6,210 bases of DNA from an uncultured Clostridia bacterium (GTDB lineage: Bacteria; Bacillota; Clostridia; Oscillospirales; Ruminococcaceae), in the NCBI GenBank assembly GCA_947177695.1, contig CAMWVO010000125.1:1-6210 (forward strand), given 5' to 3'. Shown here piece after piece: positions 1 to 6,108 of this stretch (positions are counted from its first letter, which is position 1; the number at the start of each line of letters is the position of its first letter). A program made the translations under genes and the position numbers. Under the pieces are notes generated by a model. It saw only the letters and a list, made by a program, of their open reading frames with translations. It was not told the DNA's origin and made no database searches.

Positions 1-868
1 GGATAAGGGTATCCACGTTTCCGTGCTGATACATAAGGGTCGCGGCGGTATGACGCAGCTTGTGGGTGGAGTACCCCTGATTGTCAAGATTGCTGTCCCG
101 CAGAGCGTTGTCAACTATCTGCTGTACCCGCCTGTTGGTAATACGCGTTCCCCGTTTGCTCAGGAAGAGCGCGTCAGGCTCGACAGGGGAGGGCTGCCTT
201 TCCTTTACGTACTGCAGGATAGAATCCGCGCAGGCGTCGTTGATGTGAATGATACGCTCTTTGTCGCCCTTACCGAGCAGACGCATGGTGCGCTCGTCAA
301 GGTTTACGTCCTGGAGGTTCAGTCCCACAAGCTCGCTGAGACGCATTCCGCAGTTCAGGAAAAGGGTTATTATGCAGTAATCCCTGTAGTAGTAGGGGTC
401 GTCTCTGTTCATGTTTTCAAGCAGCTTTATGCTGTCGTTGAGGGTAAGAAATTTCGGCAGATGCTCGTGCATTTTGGGATAGTCGATATCCTTTGTGGGG
501 TCGCTGGGAATAAGGTTAAGGTCGCGGTAAAGACACTTGTAGAACACTTTCAGGGAAGCAAGCTTGCGGTGTCTTGTTTTGGCGGTGTTGCCGCGGTCTG
601 TTGCCACATAGCTGAGGTAATTGAGTATATCAAGCTTTGAAAAATCCCGAACCCATTCAAGCGGGACATCCGATATTGTGATGTCATTCATGGGCGTACC
701 GGGACTTACTTCTCCTTTAGTAAGCTTAACGTATCTCAAAAAAATACGCAGGTCAATATAGTATGATTCGAGCGTCCTTTCGGCTTTGATTTTTACGACC
801 CGCTGAAATGTGAAAAACTCGTTCAAATAACGAGGACATTCCTTTGGATTGATTTTCTGTGATGCCAT
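1..868 (-). CDS. Xer-type tyrosine recombinase (partial, C-terminus off the left edge)
   Basis: This gene encodes a tyrosine recombinase/integrase of the XerC/XerD type, which cuts and rejoins DNA at specific sites through a covalent tyrosine-DNA intermediate. 289 residues are visible from the ATG at 868-866. Residues about 10-115 look like the N-terminal SAM-like core-binding domain (TLESYYIDLRIFLRY near 32-46), with an extra stretch around 50-75. The catalytic domain follows. Arg176 in GMRLSEL, Lys200 in GKGDKER, and His269 and Arg272 in HKLRH match the conserved R-K-H-R residues. The second His/Trp and the nucleophilic Tyr would lie just beyond the window edge, so activity cannot be confirmed. 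The start is supported by GGAGGG at 873-878 (complement), 5 bases upstream. The gene is transcribed away from the operon at 1098 and has its own promoter. It could be a chromosome dimer resolution enzyme or an integrase; no phage genes are visible to favour the latter. Confidence 0.93.
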   Translation of the reverse strand, partial: MASQKINPKECPRYLNEFFTFQRVVKIKAERTLESYYIDLRIFLRYVKLTKGEVSPGTPMNDITISDVPLEWVRDFSKLDILNYLSYVATDRGNTAKTRHRKLASLKVFYKCLYRDLNLIPSDPTKDIDYPKMHEHLPKFLTLNDSIKLLENMNRDDPYYYRDYCIITLFLNCGMRLSELVGLNLQDVNLDERTMRLLGKGDKERIIHINDACADSILQYVKERQPSPVEPDALFLSKRGTRITNRRVQQIVDNALRDSNLDNQGYSTHKLRHTAATLMYQHGNVDTLI

Positions 869-910
869 AATACCCTCCAATATCCGCATAAAGCGATTAA
901 ATCTGTATAC

Positions 911-939
911 ATTATACTAAGACCGGAACTGTCGGTCAA
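911..939 (-). promoter_or_regulatory. Sigma-A-type promoter for the recombinase gene
   Basis: On the minus strand a -35 box TTGACC (934-939) is followed after exactly 17 bases by a consensus -10 box TATAAT (911-916). Transcription would begin near 904, giving a leader of about 35 bases before the ATG at 868, with the SD at 873-878. The match of ten or eleven of twelve bases with ideal spacing makes this the best-formed promoter in the window. An inverted repeat overlaps the -35 and spacer. Confidence 0.8.
921..937. repeat. Inverted repeat GACCG-N7-CGGTC, candidate operator
   Basis: The arms GACCG (921-925) and CGGTC (933-937) form a perfect 5-bp dyad around a 7-base centre. It lies inside the leftward promoter, covering four bases of the -35 box and most of the spacer, where a bound repressor would block RNA polymerase. 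No regulator family is identified from the sequence, and a 5-bp dyad can occur by chance. Confidence 0.35.
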
Positions 940-1043
940 CACATATGCAATACCCGCAAATATATAGTTTTGCAAAAAAACCGTATATATATTGTAATCC
1001 TTAACTTTTTTTTTGTCAAGGTATAGAATTATAAAAAAAGATG

Positions 1044-1052
1044 TGTTATAAT
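1044..1052 (+). promoter_or_regulatory. Extended -10 promoter for the yfmF operon
   Basis: The sequence TGTTATAAT carries a perfect -10 TATAAT (1047-1052) preceded by the TGn extension. The position for a -35 at 17-bp spacing (TAGAAT, 1024-1029) is a poor match, so recognition would depend on the extended -10 and on the A/T tracts upstream (nine Ts at 1006-1014, seven As at 1033-1039). Transcription should start near 1059, leaving a leader of about 38 bases before the TTG at 1098. Weaker alternatives exist upstream: TTGCAA-17-TGTAAT (970-998) and TTAACT-17-TAGAAT (1001-1029). Confidence 0.65.
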
Positions 1053-1081
1053 AAAAGAGTATGTATTATGCACATCATTTA

Positions 1082-1088
1082 AGAGGAG
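1082..1088 (+). promoter_or_regulatory. Ribosome binding site that fixes the yfmF start
   Basis: AGAGGAG ends at 1088. An in-frame TTG at 1089 touches it directly and cannot be used with this SD. The in-frame TTG at 1098 lies 9 bases downstream, a normal spacing, and gives the N-terminus MAIKYNREKLGDG. This decides the start in favour of 1098. Confidence 0.75.
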
Positions 1089-1097
1089 TTGATAAGA

Positions 1098-2369
1098 TTG
1101 GCAATAAAGTACAATCGTGAAAAGCTCGGTGACGGTATTCATTACAATTCTATCATCAATGAACGCCAGAAAACAAACACCGTTATTATGCATTTTGTTA
1201 CCGGACTTTCACAGGAGACCGCTTCGCTCAACGCTGTTATACCCTATATTTTAGCCGGAAGCAGCAGCGTTTATCCCACACTTACGGAGCTTAACAAAAA
1301 GCTTTCCGAGCTGTACGGCGCGGTATTAAAGGGTTCTGTGTCCAAAATGGGGGACAGTCAGGTGCTGTCTCTGATGGCGGGCTGCATCAACGACCGCTAC
1401 GCTTTTGACGGCGAGGCTGTTACCGAGGAAATGACTAAGGTCATGACGGACTGCCTTACAAGTCCCCATTTGCAGGACGGAGTTTTCTTTGAAAAGGATT
1501 TTGAACTGAAAAAGCAGGAGCTTATCGACGATATCGAGGCGGAGATAAACGAAAAGCGTTCCTTTGCCTTTAAGCGCGCAAATATAAATATTTTCAGGGA
1601 CGAGCCCGCCGCCGTTTCGGTAAAGGGAGACGTTTCCCATGCGGAGAAGCTGACCTCTGCGGACGCCTTTAGGCAGTATCTGGAACTGCTCAAAACCGCG
1701 CAGATAGAGATTTTCTTTGTGGGAGCGCAGGAGTCCGCAGGCTGTAAAAAGATTATTACCGACGCTCTGAACTCAATTGACAGGGCTTTCGGCGGAGACA
1801 ATTCCTCTGCAAAATCTCCCCTTAAAGGCGAGGTTTGCAGAGTTACCGAAAGATACGACGTTGCCCAGAGCAAAATGGTCATGGGCTTCAAGACCGACTG
1901 CGGCGACCCCGTTGCGTTAAAGCTTATGAACGCCATTTTCGGCGCAACGCCTATCTCAAAGCTGTTTATGAACGTCCGCGAGAAGCTGAGCCTGTGCTAC
2001 TACTGCTCGTCGGGATACAACGACAAAAAGGGTACGCTGTACGTTGACAGCGGTGTTGAACAGGAAAATATAGCCAAAGCCGAGGCGGAGATACTCAATC
2101 AGCTTGACGCAGTGCGCCGCGGTGATTTTACCGACGAGGACATGGAAAACGCCCGCAAGTCCATTATGAACTCCTGGAGAGGCGTAAGCGACGGAGCGCG
2201 CTCCATTGCGGAATGGTATTTCAGCCGCAGCTATTCCGGAGACTCGCTTTCTCCCGAGGAAATGATAGAAAAGCTGAAAAAGATAACCCGCGAGGAAGTT
2301 ATAAAGGCTGCCGAATCGGTCAGGCTGGACACCGTATATGTTCTTACCGGAAAGGAGGCAAAAGCCTGA
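1098..2369 (+). CDS. yfmF: M16-like peptidase homologue without zinc ligands (YfmF/YmfF type)
   Basis: This is a 423-residue protein of the M16B (insulinase/processing peptidase) fold, matching the Bacillus YmfF family, which databases label an EF-P 5-aminopentanol modification-associated protein (YfmF). The N-terminal M16 domain (about 15-210) has no HxxEH motif; the equivalent stretch around residues 45-75 (PYILAGSSSVYPTLTELNKK) has no histidines, so it should not bind catalytic zinc. The C-terminal half (about 215-415) keeps the typical NVREKLSLCYY segment near 292-302, whose Arg and Tyr in active M16 complexes help hold substrate. This is the usual inactive partner of a two-subunit M16 enzyme, and the next gene supplies the subunit with HxxEH. 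No signal peptide is seen, so a cytoplasmic location is inferred. The start is a rare TTG. The final codons (KEAKA) contain AAGGAGG, the apparent SD of the next gene. The family call is firm; the exact biochemical role is not. Confidence 0.88.
   Translation: MAIKYNREKLGDGIHYNSIINERQKTNTVIMHFVTGLSQETASLNAVIPYILAGSSSVYPTLTELNKKLSELYGAVLKGSVSKMGDSQVLSLMAGCINDRYAFDGEAVTEEMTKVMTDCLTSPHLQDGVFFEKDFELKKQELIDDIEAEINEKRSFAFKRANINIFRDEPAAVSVKGDVSHAEKLTSADAFRQYLELLKTAQIEIFFVGAQESAGCKKIITDALNSIDRAFGGDNSSAKSPLKGEVCRVTERYDVAQSKMVMGFKTDCGDPVALKLMNAIFGATPISKLFMNVREKLSLCYYCSSGYNDKKGTLYVDSGVEQENIAKAEAEILNQLDAVRRGDFTDEDMENARKSIMNSWRGVSDGARSIAEWYFSRSYSGDSLSPEEMIEKLKKITREEVIKAAESVRLDTVYVLTGKEAKA
2352..2358 (+). 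promoter_or_regulatory. SD for yfmH, held 35 bases upstream of the start codon
   Basis: AAGGAGG is the only strong SD near the yfmH start and lies within the last codons of yfmF. It is 35 bases from the ATG at 2394, which is too far in unfolded RNA. Removing the intervening 25-base hairpin (2362-2386) leaves 3 + 7 = 10 bases, an acceptable spacing. A weak AGG at 2381-2383 is the only alternative and is itself part of the stem. Confidence 0.5.
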
Positions 2370-2386
2370 AACTAAGCTTCAGGCTT
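2362..2386 (+). repeat. Perfect 9-bp inverted repeat (RNA hairpin) at the yfmF-yfmH junction
   Basis: AAGCCTGAA (2362-2370) and TTCAGGCTT (2378-2386) are exact reverse complements separated by the 7-base loop ACTAAGC. The left arm includes the yfmF stop codon TGA (2367-2369). The right arm contains two bases of an alternative in-frame TTG start for yfmH (2385-2387). There is no T-run after it, so it is not a typical terminator. It most likely acts in translation initiation or transcript processing. Confidence 0.7.
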
Positions 2387-2393
2387 GCGAATA

Positions 2394-3689
2394 ATGGAAA
2401 AGAAAATTATCAGAAACGAACGCACAGGGGAGCAGTACACCTATGTGAAGCACCCTACGGGTCTTAACATCTATATCTGGAAGATGGAGAACTACAGCAC
2501 TACCTACGCGCTGTTCGGTACAAAGTACGGCTCTATAAACACCAAATTCAAAACCAAGTCCGAACCCGATTTCGTCACCGTTCCCAACGGTATCGCTCAC
2601 TATCTGGAGCATAAGCTGTTTGAAAACGAGGACTGCGACGTGTTCAGCCTTTACGCGAAAACGGGAGCGTCCGCAAACGCCTACACCACATTTGACAAGA
2701 CCTGCTACCTGTTCAGCTGCACCGACAACGTTTACGAGTCGCTGGAGATACTCTTAAACTTTGTACAGGACCCATACTTCACCGAGGAGACTGTCCAGAA
2801 GGAGCAGGGCATTATCGGTCAGGAAATTCGTATGTACGACGACAACGCCAATTGGAGAGTATTTTTCAATATGCTTCAGGGGCTGTATCTCAATCACCCC
2901 GTCAAGATAGACATTGCGGGTACTGTGGAGAGCATCGCTCAGATCAACGCTGACCTGCTCTACAAGTGCTACAATACGTTCTACAACCTTAACAATATGG
3001 TGCTCAGCATTGCGGGAAATATTGACGAGGACAAGGCTCTGGAGCTTTGCGACAAGCTGCTGAAAAACAACGAGAACCCCGAGCTTGAGACTGCGTTCGA
3101 GCCTGAACCCGAAACGGTCTGCGAAAAGGAAGTCGTCCAAAAGCTTGAAGTTGCAATGCCTATATTCAACATCGGCTTCAAGGCAAAGCCCGAAAGCGGT
3201 CTGGAACAGGTAAGAGCGGAGATAGAGACTAATTTTGTCCTGTCGCTTCTGTCGGACGAAAGCTCCGCGTTCTATAAAAAGCTTTACGACGACGGACTGA
3301 TAAACTCCTCATTCTCGTCGGAGGTATTTCTTGGCGACGGATACTTCTGCTCGATATTCGGAGGAGAGTCGAGAAATCCCAAGCTTGTGCGTGATAAGCT
3401 TATCGAGGAAATAAACCGCTGCAAGAAAGAGGGGCTTGACAAAGACCGCTTCGAGGCAGTGAAAAAGTCCTACTACGGCGCGCTGATACGCGATCTTAAT
3501 GACTCCGAGGCTATCGCTACGGTAATGCTCAACGCGGGAATGGAAAAGCTTTCGGCGTTCGACATTATCGAAACCGTTGCAAAGGTGACCTTTGAGGACG
3601 TTTCCGCAAGACTTGACAAACAGTTCGATACCGAAAAGGTTACGATCTCGATCATCGAGCCTGTTCACGGAGAGGGGGAGCAGGCTTGA
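2394..3689 (+). CDS. yfmH: M16 family metallopeptidase subunit with intact HxxEH (YfmH/YmfH type)
   Basis: This 431-residue M16 protein matches the Bacillus YmfH family, labelled EF-P 5-aminopentanol modification-associated protein YfmH in databases. It carries the inverted zinc motif HYLEH at residues 69-73: His69 and His73 are zinc ligands and Glu72 the catalytic base. Glu137 and Glu144 (KEQGIIGQE) sit seven apart, as in mitochondrial processing peptidase, and Glu144 is the likely third ligand. The C-terminal domain (about 225-425) includes SSAFYKKLYDDGLINSSFS, the usual substrate-side segment. It most likely pairs with the preceding protein, which lacks ligands, to form a cytoplasmic zinc peptidase; the substrate is unknown. 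ATG at 2394 (MEKKIIRNERTGEQ) is preferred over the in-frame TTG at 2385, which lies mostly in a hairpin stem. The stop codon overlaps the start of lgt (TTGA), and GGGGGAG in its last codons is the SD for lgt. Confidence 0.9.
   Translation: MEKKIIRNERTGEQYTYVKHPTGLNIYIWKMENYSTTYALFGTKYGSINTKFKTKSEPDFVTVPNGIAHYLEHKLFENEDCDVFSLYAKTGASANAYTTFDKTCYLFSCTDNVYESLEILLNFVQDPYFTEETVQKEQGIIGQEIRMYDDNANWRVFFNMLQGLYLNHPVKIDIAGTVESIAQINADLLYKCYNTFYNLNNMVLSIAGNIDEDKALELCDKLLKNNENPELETAFEPEPETVCEKEVVQKLEVAMPIFNIGFKAKPESGLEQVRAEIETNFVLSLLSDESSAFYKKLYDDGLINSSFSSEVFLGDGYFCSIFGGESRNPKLVRDKLIEEINRCKKEGLDKDRFEAVKKSYYGALIRDLNDSEAIATVMLNAGMEKLSAFDIIETVAKVTFEDVSARLDKQFDTEKVTISIIEPVHGEGEQA
3674..3680 (+). promoter_or_regulatory. 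Ribosome binding site for lgt inside yfmH
   Basis: GGGGGAG lies in the codons for the last residues of yfmH (GEGEQA) and is 5 bases before the TTG at 3686. Together with the TTGA stop-start overlap it supports this rare start codon and coupled translation of lgt. Confidence 0.7.
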
Positions 3690-4765
3690 CAAACGCGGAG
3701 TGGAACACAGTATCCTTTCCCTCGCTGGGCATAGAGCTTCCCGTTTACAGCGACGCGTTTACCGTTTTCGGATTTACGATAAAGTGGTATGCGCTCGTGA
3801 TAATTCTGGGAATGTTTCTGGCGGCGGTCTACTGCTTCAGAAGAATGCGAAGCTTCGGCATTGACGACGACCGTGCCGTTGACGTGGTAATAACGGGCTT
3901 TGTGGGCGCGCTGATATGCGCAAGATTTTACTACGTCTTTCTGGAGTGGGACAACTACAAGAACGATCTTATAAAGATTTTTTCGGTACACAGCGGCGGT
4001 CTTGCCATTTACGGCGGACTTATCGGAGCGGTGCTGTTCGGAGCGGTCATGGCTAAGATACGGAAGCTGCGGTTCATGCCGCTTCTTGACCTTGTGGGAA
4101 TGGGCTTTCTGATAGGTCAGGGCGTGGGCAGATGGGGAAACTTTTTCAACCATGAGTGCTTCGGCAGCAACACGTCTCTTCCCTGGGGAATGACAAGTCC
4201 CAAAATTCAGGCGCAGCTAAAGGCGACGGCTGATGAGATATTTGCGTCCACGGGAGTTGTGGTTGATCCGTCCGCGCCCGTACACCCATGCTTTCTGTAC
4301 GAATCAATCTGGTGTCTGGTGGGATTTTTGCTTCTGCACCTGTACTCGAAACGCCGCAAATTCGACGGCGAGCTGTTCTTTATGTACATCGGCTGGTACG
4401 GTCTGGGACGTGTGTTTATCGAGGGTCTGCGGACGGACAGCCTTATGGTGGGACACATAAGGATTTCTCAGCTTGTGGCAGGGATATGCGTTGTTGCAGC
4501 CATAGCGGTCATCGCTTTCAAGCGGTACAAAATAAAAATGGACGGCGAATACGTTTTCTATAAGGACACCGAGGAGTCCGCACGGCTTATTGCGGAGACG
4601 GACGAAAAGTACAAAGCTGACGAGGAAAAAAGAGCGGCTAAGAAAAGCGCAAAGGCGGCTGCTAAGCTGAGTTCCGCAGAGGAGCTAAGTCCCAAGGACA
4701 GGCTTACGGACGAGGATAACGATGATAACGAACAGGAGGAAATTACCGATGGCACAGATAATTGA
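3686..4765 (+). CDS. lgt: Prolipoprotein diacylglyceryl transferase
   Basis: Lgt is a membrane enzyme that moves diacylglycerol from phosphatidylglycerol to the lipobox cysteine of prelipoproteins, the first step of lipoprotein maturation. The 359-residue product has about seven hydrophobic segments (near 29-50, 66-86, 104-123, 132-146, 203-220, 228-245 and 259-278). Family motifs are in order: GGLAIYGGLIG (104-114), GRWGNFFNHE (148-157, with Arg149, Asn152 and Glu157), HPCFLYE (200-206), and YGLGRVFIEGLR (238-249, with Arg242 and Glu246). The position of E. coli His103 is Tyr109 here, a substitution I recall in other Lgt proteins. The protein is longer than the usual 260-300 residues because of a charged tail (about 283-359) with an Ala/Lys-rich part and an acidic end. 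The start is TTG, overlapping the yfmH stop in TTGA. The 3' end overlaps folD by 17 bases. The identification is secure. Confidence 0.96.
   Translation: MTNAEWNTVSFPSLGIELPVYSDAFTVFGFTIKWYALVIILGMFLAAVYCFRRMRSFGIDDDRAVDVVITGFVGALICARFYYVFLEWDNYKNDLIKIFSVHSGGLAIYGGLIGAVLFGAVMAKIRKLRFMPLLDLVGMGFLIGQGVGRWGNFFNHECFGSNTSLPWGMTSPKIQAQLKATADEIFASTGVVVDPSAPVHPCFLYESIWCLVGFLLLHLYSKRRKFDGELFFMYIGWYGLGRVFIEGLRTDSLMVGHIRISQLVAGICVVAAIAVIAFKRYKIKMDGEYVFYKDTEESARLIAETDEKYKADEEKRAAKKSAKAAAKLSSAEELSPKDRLTDEDNDDNEQEEITDGTDN
4734..4739 (+). promoter_or_regulatory. Ribosome binding site that fixes the folD start
   Basis: AGGAGG lies inside the 3' end of lgt, 9 bases before the ATG at 4749. An in-frame ATG at 4722 lies upstream of this SD and would add nine residues that are not part of the FolD family, so 4749 is preferred. 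Confidence 0.8.
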
Positions 4766-5606
4766 CGGCAAAGCGGTTTCCGCAAAGGTAAAGGAGCAGG
4801 TCCGCAAAGAAGCGGAGGTACTTAAACAAAAGGGGATAGAAATAGGTCTTGCGGTGGTTATCGTGGGTGACAATCCTGCTTCCCGCGTATACGTAAACAA
4901 CAAGAAAAAAGCCTGCGCCGAGGTGGGCTTTACGTCCTATGAGTATGCTCTCCCCGAAGAGACTACCGAAGCAGAGCTTCTTGAACTTGTGGAAAAGCTC
5001 AACAATGACGACAAGGTAAACGGCATACTGGTGCAGCTACCTCTGCCAAAGCAGATAAACGAGAATGCGATAATCAACGCTATCCGTCCCGACAAGGACG
5101 TGGACGCTTTCCACCCCGAAAACGTGGGACACATCATGATAGGTGATTTCAGCTTTCTGCCCTGCACTCCCGCGGGTGTTATGGAGCTTATCGCCGAAAC
5201 GGGCGTGGACGTGTGCGGCAAAAACTGCGTTGTTATCGGCAGGAGCAATATCGTGGGCAAGCCTATGGCAATGCTTCTTCTTCATAAAAACGGCACGGTT
5301 ACGATATGTCATTCCCGCACGAAAAACCTTGCGGAAATTTGCTCGCAGGCGGATATTCTCGTTGCCGCCGTGGGAAAAGCGGGCTTTGTAACTCCCGATA
5401 TGGTCAAGGAGGGTGCAGTCGTTATCGACGTGGGAATGAACCGCAACAGCGAGGGCAAGCTCTGCGGTGACGTGGACTATGCGGCTTGCTTTGATAAGGC
5501 GGGGTACATAACGCCCGTTCCCGGAGGCGTGGGTCCCATGACTATTGCAATGCTTATGAGGAATACACTTACAGCCGCTAAAATAAAGAACAATATAACG
5601 GAGTAA
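4749..5606 (+). CDS. folD: Bifunctional methylenetetrahydrofolate dehydrogenase / methenyltetrahydrofolate cyclohydrolase
   Basis: FolD interconverts 5,10-methylene-, 5,10-methenyl- and 10-formyl-tetrahydrofolate with NADP(H) in the cytoplasm, supplying one-carbon units for purines and formyl-Met-tRNA. The 285-residue length is typical. The N-terminal catalytic domain has DNPASRVYVNNKKKAC (41-56), with the catalytic pair Tyr48 and Lys52, GILVQLPLP (92-100), and KDVDAFHP (116-123), with Asp119 matching E. coli Asp121. The nucleotide-binding domain has VVIGRSNIVGKP (161-172), with Arg165 and Ser166 expected to contact the NADP phosphate, ADILVAAVGK (201-210) and VVIDVGMN (224-231). The closing PGGVGPMT (258-265) is the family signature. 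All key residues are present, so the enzyme should be active. It starts with ATG 17 bases before the end of lgt and is followed by the next gene after 5 bases, consistent with a single transcript. Confidence 0.97.
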   Translation: MAQIIDGKAVSAKVKEQVRKEAEVLKQKGIEIGLAVVIVGDNPASRVYVNNKKKACAEVGFTSYEYALPEETTEAELLELVEKLNNDDKVNGILVQLPLPKQINENAIINAIRPDKDVDAFHPENVGHIMIGDFSFLPCTPAGVMELIAETGVDVCGKNCVVIGRSNIVGKPMAMLLLHKNGTVTICHSRTKNLAEICSQADILVAAVGKAGFVTPDMVKEGAVVIDVGMNRNSEGKLCGDVDYAACFDKAGYITPVPGGVGPMTIAMLMRNTLTAAKIKNNITE

Positions 5607-5611
5607 CAGCC

Positions 5612-6043
5612 GTGGAAAAGCTTAATGAGAAAACCAAGCAGATAATGAATGAACGCTTCGGCAAGGACAGCATTATCGCTCTTGCGACTGTTGAAAACGG
5701 AGTTCCGTACGTCAGAAACGTAGACGCCTATTACGAGAACGGAGCGTTCTATGTTATCACTTACGGAATTTCCGCTAAAATGAAGCAGATAAAGAGAAAT
5801 CCTGTTGTCGCGGTCGCGGGAGAGTGGTTTACCGCTCACGGAGAGGGCGTTAATATGGGATACTTCGGCAAGGCGGAAAATTCGGAAATTGCCGAAAAGC
5901 TGAAAAATGTCTTTGCCGAGTGGATAGACAACGGTCACAATGATTTCAGCGACGTCAATACCTGTATTCTGCAAATAAGGCTTACGGACGGCGTTATTCT
6001 TTCTCACGGAACGCGCATTGAAATTGATTTCACAGCTGAATAA
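5612..6043 (+). CDS. Pyridoxamine 5'-phosphate oxidase family protein (FMN-binding split barrel)
   Basis: This 143-residue protein resembles the small split-barrel flavoproteins of the PPOX family. The typical strand order is visible: IIALATVENGVPYVRNVDAYYENGAFYVITYG (21-52), then a helix with AKMKQIKRNPVVAVAG (55-70), then GYFGKAE (83-89), a helix (90-106) and a C-terminal strand pair (117-141). In the family, the segment around SAKMKQIKRNP usually contacts FMN phosphate. It is shorter than true PdxH and lacks recognisable substrate residues, so a role in vitamin B6 synthesis should not be assumed; it may be a flavin reductase or flavin-binding protein. The start is GTG, with GGAG at 5600-5603 (overlapping the last folD codons) 8 bases upstream. 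It is the last gene of the operon. No convincing stem-plus-T-run terminator follows it. Confidence 0.85.
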   Translation: MEKLNEKTKQIMNERFGKDSIIALATVENGVPYVRNVDAYYENGAFYVITYGISAKMKQIKRNPVVAVAGEWFTAHGEGVNMGYFGKAENSEIAEKLKNVFAEWIDNGHNDFSDVNTCILQIRLTDGVILSHGTRIEIDFTAE

Positions 6044-6080
6044 ATTCCGCAATTTTTATCAATCCTCCGAACAGTAAATA

Positions 6081-6089
6081 TGCTATAAT
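6081..6089 (+). promoter_or_regulatory. Extended -10 promoter for the AraC-type gene
   Basis: TGCTATAAT carries a perfect TATAAT (6084-6089) with the TGn extension. No good -35 is present at 16-18 bp. Transcription would start near 6096, at or beside the GGGAGGG SD (6096-6102), so the leader would be only about 13 bases. An imperfect dyad (6072-6079 with 6087-6094, 6 of 8 positions) spans the -10 and could be an operator, for example for self-regulation; this is weak. Confidence 0.6.
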
Positions 6090-6108
6090 TACAGCGGGAG
6101 GGACGAGC

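Noticed and set aside
23..640. 205-codon open frame on the plus strand
   Set aside because: It is antisense to the recombinase gene, whose complementary frame shows clear catalytic motifs. It has no SD and no recognisable protein features.
1..868. Recombinase as part of a prophage or integrative element
   Set aside because: No attachment-site repeat, excisionase or phage gene is visible, and the neighbouring operon is housekeeping. The left flank is not available to test this.
1006..1014. Run of nine Ts as a terminator
   Set aside because: There is no GC-rich stem before it, and no gene ends upstream on the plus strand. It is better read as promoter-region A/T tract.
1089..1091. Upstream TTG as start of yfmF
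   Set aside because: It directly abuts the SD AGAGGAG, leaving no spacing. The TTG at 1098 has 9 bases of spacing.
1397..1936. 179-codon open frame on the minus strand inside yfmF
   Set aside because: It is a shadow of the M16-like coding sequence; its Ser-rich composition is typical of reverse-frame translation and no family is recognisable.
3665..4153. 162-codon minus-strand open frame within lgt
   Set aside because: It is antisense to the conserved Lgt membrane core; its His/Lys-rich composition does not resemble a real protein.
4722..4724. Upstream ATG as start of folD
   Set aside because: It lies before the AGGAGG at 4734-4739 and would add a basic nine-residue extension foreign to FolD.
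5598..5613. ACGG/CCGT hairpin over the SD and GTG of the PPOX-family gene
   Set aside because: A 4-bp stem is too short to be meaningful on its own.
5477..6052. 191-codon minus-strand open frame across the end of folD and the PPOX-family gene
   Set aside because: It spans two well-supported genes on the opposite strand and has no promoter or SD that I can find.
6021..6055. AAATTG/CAATTT inverted repeat followed by Ts as operon terminator
   Set aside because: The stem is only 6 bp of mostly A/T pairs with a 23-base loop, too weak for an intrinsic terminator.
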